Source: an uncultured Clostridia bacterium (GTDB lineage Bacteria; Bacillota; Clostridia; Christensenellales; UBA1242). From it: a stretch of 23,457 bases of DNA. Within the stretch, counting starts at the first letter, position 1, and the number at the start of each line of letters is the position of its first letter. A program made the position numbers and the translations under genes. Below the pieces are notes generated by a model, which was not told the DNA's origin, ran no database searches, and worked only from the letters and a program-made list of their open reading frames with translations. Where the stretch lies: assembly GCA_944384475.1 (NCBI GenBank), contig CALWTN010000004.1:1-23457 (forward strand), given 5' to 3'. This document shows positions 1 to 6,013 of this stretch, in pieces.

Positions 1-156
1 AGGCTGCTTGCATACGGAACATGTCGAGAGTTTTTGTTCATGCAAGGGCTTTCTGAAGAAGCGCTTTTGTATGAAAAAAGATTTAAGGATGCGCTCATCA
101 ATTTTGTAAGAAAAAAGTCTTCTCTAATCTTACCAAAAAGGCAATGGGCAAGTTAG
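1..156 (+). CDS. 3' end of an unknown, probably phage-derived helical protein (partial)
   Basis: An open frame enters from the window edge and ends at TAG 154-156, giving the last 51 residues of a protein. They are mostly helix-forming, with a charged stretch (LYEKRFKDAL) and a basic C-terminus (RKKSSLILPKRQW). The stop codon lies inside the AGGAGG ribosome binding site of the next gene, so the two are co-transcribed and probably translationally coupled. The position just before a propeller-type phage structural protein and two holin-like genes suggests a head-tail connector or neck protein. That is inference from context only; too little is present to assign a family. Confidence 0.6.
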   Translation, partial: RLLAYGTCREFLFMQGLSEEALLYEKRFKDALINFVRKKSSLILPKRQWAS

Positions 157-165
157 GAGGGCAAC

Positions 166-1632
166 ATGTTTTACAAAAAAGATTTTGCCACTAAAAAGAA
201 CAAAACCTTGACTTTTAGGTTTAATAAATTTGATGAGTTTAAAGATGAAGATGATGGCAAACTTGAAATAAATCAAACTAAAAGTTGCTATAACTACACC
301 TTCAACAGTGGCGCTCTTGTCAATGGATATGGCTTTGAACAACTTGCCCTGCCAACAAGCAACAGCAAGCAGCACACTACGTTTAATCTTGTTGCCACCG
401 ATGTTTTAAAGGTTTGGTCTGCGCCGATGTATGAGGCCTATTCTCAACAAGATAAATACTATGTGTTTTATCTAAACGAAGATAAACAAATCAATTTTTT
501 TAACGTTTCAGAAGACAAATTTCCATACGAGACGACTCTTGTTTTTCAACAAGTGCCCAACGCTGCCGTTTTTAGAATCAACTCAGATAACGACACTATG
601 TTTTTTGCCTCGCCAGCAGATCAAACAAAAGGGCTTAACAACCTTGGGACACAAACATACGAAAACATTCCTAAATTTATCTCGGGATGTTGGTATGGTC
701 CATATCTCTTTTTACTTACGATTGGCGACAACAACAAGTTAAAATACAGCAAAAAACGCATAGACATTTGGAATAACGACAATGTTTTAGACGTTGATTT
801 GCCAGATATTCGTGGTGATATGACTGCTCTTGTTGCACTCAAAGACTACTTATACCTTTTCACAAAATTTGGCATCACACGGCTTTCGCTTTACTCCACA
901 TCGCAGGAGGTTGCGCAGACAAATATTTTTCATTCAAACTCGTATATTTTCCCGCAAAGTATTGCAAGATGCGGCGAAAGCATCATTTTTTACACCGATG
1001 ATGGCATTTACAGGCTTAAAGGCAGTGGTGTTGAAAAATTGGAGCATGCCGCAATAAAAAACATCGTGCATAATTTTAATCATGATTGCAGCGGGGTTTG
1101 TTTTTGTGATAAATATTATTTCGCTTGCAAATATGACTTTGGAGATGGCGATCAGGTTGGTTGCGAAAGCGGAGACTATGTCAACAACGCTATGCTGATT
1201 TTGGATTTAAACAGCAATGAGTTTGACATCGTCAGAGGCATCGACATAAAACAACTTTTCACTATTCAAACGCAAGATGTAAGCAAACTGTGCGCAATTT
1301 TTAGAGGAGAAAAGAAAGGGTATATGGGGCAACTATGCCACGATGGTAAATTTTTTGGGCAAAGCATGCAAAAAAGATGGGATTCTTGCAAAACCGATTT
1401 TGGCTATGCTGGCAAAGATAAATGCATAACGCAAATTGTTGTTCAGCCTCACACGCAAGGCACGATTATTATTTCGTCAGAAAATCAAACGCAGAAAATA
1501 GAAGTTTCAGACAAGGATGTTTCACAACGTTTTAGAGTGAGAGTTTTTGGAAAGGTTTTTTCGCTCTCTTTCACCTCGCAGCAGGATTCGTTTGTCTCAT
1601 GCCCAGAGTTTAAAGTTCAGGTTTTCTCATGA
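166..1632 (+). CDS. Phage-type structural protein, probable beta-propeller (P22 gp10-like stabilisation/tail protein)
   Basis: A 488-residue protein with no signal peptide or membrane segment. It is built from repeated short beta-strand units with aromatic and Asp/Gly turns, for example YLYLFTKFGITRL and ESIIFYTDDGIYRL, the pattern of a beta-propeller. Length and texture resemble the packaged-DNA stabilisation/tail-hub proteins of podoviruses (P22 gp10 is of similar size). This is a fold-level impression, not a sequence match. About 14 cysteines are present, several clustered near residues 305-318. The start is ATG 166, preceded by AGGAGG at 155-160. The stop overlaps the next ATG (ATGA, 1629-1632). 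Downstream holin-like genes support a phage origin. It could also be an unrelated bacterial WD-like protein. Confidence 0.6.
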   Translation: MFYKKDFATKKNKTLTFRFNKFDEFKDEDDGKLEINQTKSCYNYTFNSGALVNGYGFEQLALPTSNSKQHTTFNLVATDVLKVWSAPMYEAYSQQDKYYVFYLNEDKQINFFNVSEDKFPYETTLVFQQVPNAAVFRINSDNDTMFFASPADQTKGLNNLGTQTYENIPKFISGCWYGPYLFLLTIGDNNKLKYSKKRIDIWNNDNVLDVDLPDIRGDMTALVALKDYLYLFTKFGITRLSLYSTSQEVAQTNIFHSNSYIFPQSIARCGESIIFYTDDGIYRLKGSGVEKLEHAAIKNIVHNFNHDCSGVCFCDKYYFACKYDFGDGDQVGCESGDYVNNAMLILDLNSNEFDIVRGIDIKQLFTIQTQDVSKLCAIFRGEKKGYMGQLCHDGKFFGQSMQKRWDSCKTDFGYAGKDKCITQIVVQPHTQGTIIISSENQTQKIEVSDKDVSQRFRVRVFGKVFSLSFTSQQDSFVSCPEFKVQVFS

Positions 1633-1913
1633 TTTTGTATGATAGAGATTCTTCAAAATTTTTACAACGACTTTTTATGAAAGGAGAAAAACGTGCAATG
1701 AAAAGTTTATTACAGCAAATTACGCTTGATGATAAGGATGATAATTTGATTAAGTCAGATTTGGTGGCAAAACAGGAGCAAGCATATAAAGCAACGCTGG
1801 AATTTTTAAAACATTTTGACAAGGCGGTTGCGCTTAGTTTTGTGCAAACTAACGGGCAGTTGAGAGGCGAACTTGGTGCATTTTATGATAAATTGCTGGA
1901 AGAGATAAGTTGA
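1629..1913 (+). CDS. Small unknown protein of the phage-derived operon
   Basis: Up to 94 residues, mainly helical, with a conserved-looking core (LEFLKHFDKAVALSF). No family is recognised. ATG 1629 overlaps the stop of the propeller gene by four bases, which fits translational coupling, but it has no ribosome binding site of its own. ATG 1698, preceded by AAAGGAG at 1680-1686, would give a 71-residue product starting MKSLLQQ and may be the true start. The stop (TGA 1911-1913) overlaps the ATG of the BhlA-type holin gene as TGATG. Its place between structural and lysis genes suggests a phage accessory or tail-associated role, but nothing in the sequence shows it. Confidence 0.6.
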   Translation: MILYDRDSSKFLQRLFMKGEKRAMKSLLQQITLDDKDDNLIKSDLVAKQEQAYKATLEFLKHFDKAVALSFVQTNGQLRGELGAFYDKLLEEIS

Positions 1914-2167
1914 TGCAAATGTGGCAAGAAATTGTAAGCGTTGTGGTAAGCAACGGCATTTTTGCAGTTTTGTTTGTGCTGCTTTTTATCTATCAGCTTA
2001 AAGACAGCAAAAAGAGAGAAGAAAAATATCAACAGACGATAAGCGATCTGTCTGCGCATTTAGGTGTGGTGGAGCAGATTAAAGAGGATGTTGAATATCT
2101 CAAAGAAATTGTCACTCCAAAAAGGAGAAGAAAAAATGAAGATAAAAAACTTGATATGCTCATATAG
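1913..2167 (+). CDS. BhlA/UviB-type holin-like protein
   Basis: An 84-residue protein with one N-terminal membrane segment (about residues 7-27, with NGIFAVLFVLLFIYQLKD) followed by a charged amphipathic helix (KREEKYQQTISDL, then IKEDVEYLKEI). This is the diagnostic layout of the BhlA/UviB holin family found with phage and bacteriocin lysis modules. Such proteins insert in the cytoplasmic membrane and help release lysins or bacteriocins. The start is ATG 1913, which overlaps the upstream stop as TGATG and has a GGAAGAG ribosome binding site 8 bases away; a TTG at 1910 is possible but less likely. The 3' end overlaps the next gene by 32 bases. No endolysin gene follows. Confidence 0.75.
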   Translation: MQMWQEIVSVVVSNGIFAVLFVLLFIYQLKDSKKREEKYQQTISDLSAHLGVVEQIKEDVEYLKEIVTPKRRRKNEDKKLDMLI

Positions 2168-2375
2168 TTTTTGGACGGCGCTTGCAGGCGCACTTGCTAT
2201 GCTTGGAAGTGCGATTGGCAAAGCGTTTAGTGTTGACATTGAAGGGCAAACAATCGCCGATATTGTCATGAGCGTTGCAAGTGTTCTGGTGGCGGTTGGC
2301 ATAATCAGCTTGCCAAAAAAACAAAGCCAAACATCTGATCAAGGCGAAAATAACCAAAAAAATGAGCAAAAATAG
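2136..2375 (+). CDS. Second holin-like small membrane protein
   Basis: A 79-residue protein with two hydrophobic segments, about residues 11-29 (FWTALAGALAMLGSAIGKAF) and 41-59 (IADIVMSVASVLVAVGIISL), joined by a short acidic loop (VDIEGQ). It has a hydrophilic Lys/Gln/Asn-rich tail. The N-terminal SFW followed by a hairpin of two helices resembles class II phage holins such as the phi-LC3/phage_holin_1 group. The start is ATG 2136 with AAAGGAG at 2121-2127; it lies inside the 3' end of the BhlA-type gene in another frame. It is the last gene before a strong terminator. Two different holin-like proteins in tandem could act as holin and antiholin; that is inference. Confidence 0.65.
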   Translation: MKIKNLICSYSFWTALAGALAMLGSAIGKAFSVDIEGQTIADIVMSVASVLVAVGIISLPKKQSQTSDQGENNQKNEQK

Positions 2376-2376
2376 A

Positions 2377-2406
2377 AAAAAAGGGGGCAAAAAGCCCTCT
2401 TTTTTT
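2377..2406 (+). terminator. Rho-independent terminator of the phage-derived operon
   Basis: A GC-rich stem GGGGGC (2383-2388) pairs with GCCCTC (2394-2399) around an AAAAA loop. The stem is extended by flanking A/T pairs and followed by a run of seven T. It begins two bases after the last holin-like stop codon and separates this operon from the next transcription unit. Confidence 0.85.
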
Positions 2407-2414
2407 AATAAATA

Positions 2415-2444
2415 TTGACAATTACAGACAAAATATGTTAAAAT
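2415..2444 (+). promoter_or_regulatory. Strong sigma-A promoter with extended -10 for the orphan gene at 2465
   Basis: A perfect TTGACA (2415-2420), an 18-base spacer and TAAAAT (2439-2444) are preceded by the extended -10 element TGT (2436-2438). The predicted transcription start is near 2451, so the untranslated leader would be only about 2 to 14 bases depending on the start codon used. Confidence 0.75.
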
Positions 2445-2464
2445 AAAAAGGTATGGGGGAGATT

Positions 2465-2989
2465 ATGAAAAACAAAAGCAACGAAATTGTAGATGGACAT
2501 ATTATAACGCCAAGTCCGTTGACAAAAACTTTTATTTCTTCGATTAAAACTATATCTTTGCCAGATGCAGAAGGGCTGTCTTTGATTAAGTTTAGAGGGA
2601 ATGCTGGCAGCGATATTTATGATTTTAAACACCACGCCTTGGCAGATAGGCTTCCTGATTTTGAACATGCTGGGAAAGACATATCAAAATTTTGTGACGA
2701 GAGCATAGACAAAGCGGACAAGGTGTTGTTTTGCGTGGCACTTGCTGAATTTTATGTAAACGGCGGAGATGGTTTTAAAAATTTAGAAAGCAAGTTTAAT
2801 AAGCATGAGCTTGAAGTTTTGGCAAAGGCGGCAGATAAAGCTGCTCTGTTGAGAAGTTCGAAGCTTTTATCAAGCGGAAGTTCAAGCCCACTTGCTGCGA
2901 AAGATGAGGAATACAACATTCAAACATTGCTAGCAAGAAAGAGTCGTGGCAATGAAATTTTAAGAAATCATGGCATTGAAATAGATTAA
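2465..2989 (+). CDS. Unknown cytoplasmic protein with its own strong promoter
   Basis: A 174-residue protein (178 if ATG 2453 is used) with no signal peptide or membrane segment and no recognised family. The N-terminal third is Ile/Thr/Ser-rich and probably beta. The middle (residues about 75-130) is helical, with VLFCVALAEFYVNGGDGF and LEVLAKAADKAALL. A low-complexity serine patch (LLSSGSSSPLA) precedes a basic helical end (LLARKSRGNEILRNHG). ATG 2465 is preceded by GGGGGAG at 2455-2461, only 3 bases away, while ATG 2453 has no ribosome binding site and would be almost leaderless. It sits between a phage-derived operon and rpsT, isolated by terminators on both sides. It may be phage cargo or a host gene. 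Confidence 0.65.
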   Translation: MKNKSNEIVDGHIITPSPLTKTFISSIKTISLPDAEGLSLIKFRGNAGSDIYDFKHHALADRLPDFEHAGKDISKFCDESIDKADKVLFCVALAEFYVNGGDGFKNLESKFNKHELEVLAKAADKAALLRSSKLLSSGSSSPLAAKDEEYNIQTLLARKSRGNEILRNHGIEID

Positions 2990-3020
2990 AAAAACCGAAC
3001 AATTTGTTCGGTTTTATTTT
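2987..3020. terminator. Bidirectional terminator between the orphan gene and rpsT
   Basis: A near-perfect inverted repeat of AAAACCGAACA and TGTTCGGTTTT around ATT (2991-3015) has a T-rich tract on its plus-strand side and an A tract, read as T on the minus strand, on the other. It can end transcription of the upstream plus-strand gene and of rpsT. Confidence 0.85.
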
Positions 3021-3025
3021 TAAAT

Positions 3026-3295
3026 TTATTTGTTTCTAATTTTATCAAGAGCGATTGCAAATTTCGATTTTCTTCTTGCTGCGCAGTTTGCATGAATAAC
3101 GCCATCTGCCACTGCTGAATCAAGAACAGATGTAATTTCGCTGTATGCTTTTTCACTGAGAGCAACATCACCAGATGCCAAAGCCTCTTTAAATTTGCGT
3201 GTATAGGTGTTGATTTTTGATTTGATGGCTTTGTTTTTTTCACGGTTTTTTTGTGCAACCAAAATTCTTTTTTTAGCCGATTTGATGTTTGCCAT
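3026..3295 (-). CDS. rpsT: 30S ribosomal protein S20
   Basis: An 89-residue basic helical protein starting MANIKSAKKRILVAQKNREKN, the hallmark N-terminus of S20. It continues with the conserved middle (IKSKINTYTRKFKEAL) and the C-terminal helix pair (HANCAARRKSKFAIALDKI). S20 binds the 5' domain of 16S rRNA and is added early in 30S assembly. Length is normal. The start is supported by an AAGGAG ribosome binding site (plus-strand CTCCTT, 3302-3307). The gene is monocistronic, with its own consensus promoter upstream and a bidirectional terminator downstream. It is divergent from gpr, as rpsT often is from sporulation genes in clostridia. Confidence 0.97.
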   Translation of the reverse strand: MANIKSAKKRILVAQKNREKNKAIKSKINTYTRKFKEALASGDVALSEKAYSEITSVLDSAVADGVIHANCAARRKSKFAIALDKIRNK

Positions 3296-3322
3296 GTTCT
3301 TCTCCTTTTCAAGTCTTTTGAG

Positions 3323-3351
3323 ATTATATCATAACTATCACGAATTTGCAA
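3323..3351 (-). promoter_or_regulatory. Sigma-A promoter of rpsT
   Basis: On the minus strand, TTGCAA (plus 3346-3351), a 17-base spacer and TATAAT (plus 3323-3328, read as ATTATA) are preceded by an extended TGA element. It lies directly upstream of the rpsT ribosome binding site and within the intergenic region shared with gpr. Confidence 0.8.
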
Positions 3352-3393
3352 GTAAAATAAATAATTTTTTTGAATTAAACCAAAATAATTTAT

Positions 3394-4152
3394 ATGTATG
3401 ATTTAATTGACGAATGCGGGGCGGATTTAAAACATTTGGGTTACGAGCAAACCCAGCAAGGTAAATATTCGCTCAGCATAGGAAAAATAAATGTCAACAG
3501 CGAAGAAAAAGCGCAGCAAACAGGGTTTGATAAAGGCTGCTATATGATTTTTAATGCTCCACTTATGCACGGATACCGAACAGAGTGCGAAGAATATATT
3601 TCACAGCAAATTGCCAAGGGCATTAAAAGTTTGCTTAGACGAAATTCGTTGGGTAAAAAATCAAGACTGCTTTTGGTGGGGCTTGGCAATCCTGCAATTC
3701 TTGCAGACAGCATAGGTGCGCAGGTTTTGGACAAAATAAACCTTGATGTTTTCAACAAAGCGTTGCGTGTTTTCAAGTTTGCACCAAATATTTTCACCAA
3801 CACTGGCATAAATTCTTTTGATATGGTGCATGTGCTTTCGTTGTGGCTGGATGTTGATGGTGTGATTATTTTTGACGCTCTTGGCACAAACTCGGCATCC
3901 AGACTGACAACGTCAGTGCAAATAAATGATGTTGGCATGACGCCAGCCAGTGCGGTGAATAACCTTGGCAACAAACTTTGCAGAGAGACTTTGGGCGTTC
4001 CATGCATTAGCGTTGGCGTTCCAACTATGCTTTTGGCAGGCAAAGTCAGCAGTCAGTTTCCTCAGAATTTAATTCTCACACCAAAAGATATTCACACCGA
4101 ACTCGACACTTTGACAAATATCATTTCACAAGCAATTATACAGTCAATTTAG
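3394..4152 (+). CDS. gpr: Germination protease GPR (short form lacking the propeptide)
   Basis: A 252-residue aspartic-type protease of the GPR family, which degrades small acid-soluble spore proteins in the germinating spore. Family motifs are clear: LLLVGLGNPAILADSIG (residues 92-108), GVIIFDALGTNSASRLTTS (156-174), ETLGVPCISVGVPT and LTPKDIHTELD near the end. D105 and D161 correspond to the two catalytic aspartates known in this family. Typical GPRs have about 320-370 residues. Here the N-terminus (MYDLIDE) lines up with the RTDLAVE region where the inhibitory propeptide is cut in Bacillus. An in-frame stop at 3376-3378 leaves no room for a propeptide. A family loop before the last motif is also missing. 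No clear ribosome binding site precedes the ATG. Confidence 0.88.
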   Translation: MYDLIDECGADLKHLGYEQTQQGKYSLSIGKINVNSEEKAQQTGFDKGCYMIFNAPLMHGYRTECEEYISQQIAKGIKSLLRRNSLGKKSRLLLVGLGNPAILADSIGAQVLDKINLDVFNKALRVFKFAPNIFTNTGINSFDMVHVLSLWLDVDGVIIFDALGTNSASRLTTSVQINDVGMTPASAVNNLGNKLCRETLGVPCISVGVPTMLLAGKVSSQFPQNLILTPKDIHTELDTLTNIISQAIIQSI

Positions 4153-4165
4153 CATATATAACTAT

Positions 4166-4876
4166 GTGAAAAAAGTTGCAGTTATCGACAGTGGCAGTGG
4201 CGGATTAAACGTGCTTAAAAATTTGTTTGCTTGTGCTCACGATTGCCAGTTTTTGTTTTTAGCGGACGAAAAAAATGCGCCATACGGCGATAAAGATAAA
4301 AAAACTTTAATAAATATTGCCAAATATTTGGTGGATTTTTTAAACAGCTTTTTTAAGCCGGATATAGTCGTTTTTGCGTGCAACACCTTAACAGCCGCTG
4401 CAATAAGCAGCGTTAGAAAACTGTATCCTCAAATAACTTTCATTGGTTGCGAGCCTGCCATCAAGCCAGCGTGCCAAAAATTTGCAGAGAATGAGGTGTT
4501 GCTACTTGCCACAAACACCACTCTAAAATGCAGCCCTCTTTTAAAAAAATATCCACAAGTGCGCACCCTCAGCATTCAAAATTTGCCAAGTTTGATTGAC
4601 CAAAACTTGTTTGATTTGGATTGTTTAACGCCTTTGTTACAGCAGCATATTCACCCAATTTCGCCACGAGCTATCGTGCTTGGTTGCACTCATTTTGAAG
4701 CAATAAAGCCGCAAATAAAAAGTTTATGTGACTGTCAGCTTTTTGGAAGTAGTGAAGGAATTGGCAAGCGTCTTTGCGAATTTTGCCCTTCATCGGGCGG
4801 AAACGATTGTTTTTTTATGACAACTGGCGAGGGAGATAGCCTAGCAAAATATTATCACTATTTTTTTAACAGTTAA
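4166..4876 (+). CDS. murI: Glutamate racemase
   Basis: A 236-residue cytoplasmic enzyme that interconverts L- and D-glutamate to supply D-Glu for peptidoglycan stem peptides. Motifs in order are VAVIDSGSGGL (D8, S9), the ADEKNAPYGDK loop, FACNTLTAA with catalytic C72, and VLGCTHFE with catalytic C174. Length is at the short end of the family. The start is GTG 4166; the ATG at 4164 is out of frame and meets TGA at once. No convincing ribosome binding site is seen, so it may be coupled to gpr, whose stop lies 13 bases upstream. Its 3' end overlaps the convergent SPOR-like gene by 11 bases. Confidence 0.93.
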   Translation: MKKVAVIDSGSGGLNVLKNLFACAHDCQFLFLADEKNAPYGDKDKKTLINIAKYLVDFLNSFFKPDIVVFACNTLTAAAISSVRKLYPQITFIGCEPAIKPACQKFAENEVLLLATNTTLKCSPLLKKYPQVRTLSIQNLPSLIDQNLFDLDCLTPLLQQHIHPISPRAIVLGCTHFEAIKPQIKSLCDCQLFGSSEGIGKRLCEFCPSSGGNDCFFMTTGEGDSLAKYYHYFFNS

Positions 4877-5612
4877 ATTCTTGTGTCATATTTCTATAAA
4901 TGTCCAATAATTGGACAGCATGATATTTTATACTTAAATTGTTGTTGCGAGAAAGCATGACGCATTCAAGTTGATCGGCGATATATTCGCCAAGTGAAAG
5001 CATTTGCGGATTTTGTGAAGAAGCAAAAATCTGTTGAAATTGCTGGCTTATTTGTTTGATATTTTCTTGCAATGAAAGCAGTTTTTCTTGCACGGCCTGT
5101 GCAGTGTAGACGTTGCTTTCTAAGCCTACCGCCAAATCACAAAGCGTTCTGAACGTGCTAAAAAAACTTGAAGAGGCTTGTTGCAAGATTGAATGATTTT
5201 TTGTAGAAAGCTCTTCACTAATGCTGTAAGAGGCGAAATTTACTTTGAGTATGTGGCTTTTGATGTCATTTTCTTGTAATTTTTCTTTTATAAGCGTGGC
5301 ATCGTTTTGTTTTTCATGTGCGCTGAAAACCACATGAAAATATCCGTCTTGTTGCCAAATATAACCCGAACAACCTTGGCTGGCATAGTCAGTTGCCAGT
5401 GCTTGTGCTTCAAGGCTGTTTTGTGATTTTGCCACTGCAACCAAATAAGCCTCATTTTGAGGCACGGTAAATTTGCCAGAGGCAATTTGCATTTCGCCAA
5501 TGAATAATGTTGAGCAAAAATAGTTTGTAAGCACACCTGCGCATATAACAATAAGAAGCAAAAGTGTTAATAAGGCGAGCGTTAATTTTTTGTTTTTTGC
5601 AATTTTCATCAT
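4866..5612 (-). CDS. Membrane-anchored SPOR-like domain protein
   Basis: A 248-residue protein with a short basic cytoplasmic end (MMKIAKNKK), one membrane segment (about residues 10-28, LTLALLTLLLLIVICAGVL) and an extracytoplasmic remainder. Residues about 50-125 have the SPOR-like pattern of an alternating beta strand (AYLVAVAKSQ), a helix covering LEAQALATDYASQG, and a second strand pair (GYFHVVFS). SPOR domains bind denuded glycan at septa. The C-terminal half is helical (coiled-coil-like around QEKLLSLQENIKQISQQFQ). The ATG pair at 5607-5612 is preferred; a TTG at 5639 is possible. No ribosome binding site is evident. In spore formers such proteins often sit in the division or spore envelope, but the role here is inferred. 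Confidence 0.7.
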   Translation of the reverse strand: MMKIAKNKKLTLALLTLLLLIVICAGVLTNYFCSTLFIGEMQIASGKFTVPQNEAYLVAVAKSQNSLEAQALATDYASQGCSGYIWQQDGYFHVVFSAHEKQNDATLIKEKLQENDIKSHILKVNFASYSISEELSTKNHSILQQASSSFFSTFRTLCDLAVGLESNVYTAQAVQEKLLSLQENIKQISQQFQQIFASSQNPQMLSLGEYIADQLECVMLSRNNNLSIKYHAVQLLDIYRNMTQEFNC

Positions 5613-5667
5613 TAATATTTTTATGACTAATTGCGACAAAGTATTCTGTTAAAACTGGCACTTTTGC

Positions 5668-5696
5668 TTTACAAAAATCATGCAGGGTTGTAAACT
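5668..5696 (+). promoter_or_regulatory. groESL promoter with embedded inverted repeat (candidate operator)
   Basis: TTTACA (5668-5673) and TAAACT (5691-5696) are spaced by 17 bases and fit a moderate sigma-A promoter. They are embedded in an inverted repeat, TTTACAA (5668-5674) and TTGTAAA (5688-5694), with a 13-base spacer. Half-site centres are 20 bases apart, about two helical turns. The standard CIRCE element (TTAGCACTC-N9-GAGTGCTAA) is absent. A regulator binding the repeat would cover both promoter elements. Confidence 0.45.
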
Positions 5697-5723
5697 AATA
5701 GCGTAATATTTAAGGAGGAAATC

Positions 5724-6005
5724 ATGAAATTAAAACCACTTTTTGACAGAGTTGTGTTGCAGCCTAAAAAAACAGAGGAGAGCAAGGGAGGCATTTTGTT
5801 GCCATCGGTGGCGCAGGATAAATCGCAAATTGCCAAGGTTGTTGCGGTTGGCGAAGGTGGAACTTGCGATGGAAAAGATGTTAAAATGCTTGTTAAAGTG
5901 GGCGACAGCGTGCTTTATTCAAAATATGCCGGCGTGGAGATTGAAGACGGCGATCAAAAACTTGTAATTGTCAGACAGAGCGACATTCTCGCTGTGATTG
6001 AATAG
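5724..6005 (+). CDS. groES: Co-chaperonin GroES
   Basis: A 93-residue protein with the GroES hallmarks: N-terminal KPLFDRVVLQP, the mobile loop EESKGGILLPS that docks onto GroEL, and the C-terminal strand VIVRQSDILAVIE. Seven copies form the lid of the GroEL folding chamber in the cytoplasm. ATG 5724 has a near-perfect AAGGAGG ribosome binding site at 5711-5717. groEL starts 8 bases after its stop, so the two form a classic operon. No HrcA/CIRCE operator is visible upstream; an unrelated inverted repeat overlaps the putative promoter instead. Confidence 0.97.
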   Translation: MKLKPLFDRVVLQPKKTEESKGGILLPSVAQDKSQIAKVVAVGEGGTCDGKDVKMLVKVGDSVLYSKYAGVEIEDGDQKLVIVRQSDILAVIE

Positions 6006-6013
6006 GAGGATAT

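Noticed and set aside
2986..3351. 121-residue minus-strand open frame across rpsT
   Set aside because: It lies over the unmistakable S20 gene in another frame, has no ribosome binding site and shows no family features.
5641..5723. CIRCE or CtsR operator upstream of groES
   Set aside because: Neither TTAGCACTC/GAGTGCTAA nor a GGTCAAA-type direct repeat is present; a partial GGCACTT match has no partner arm.
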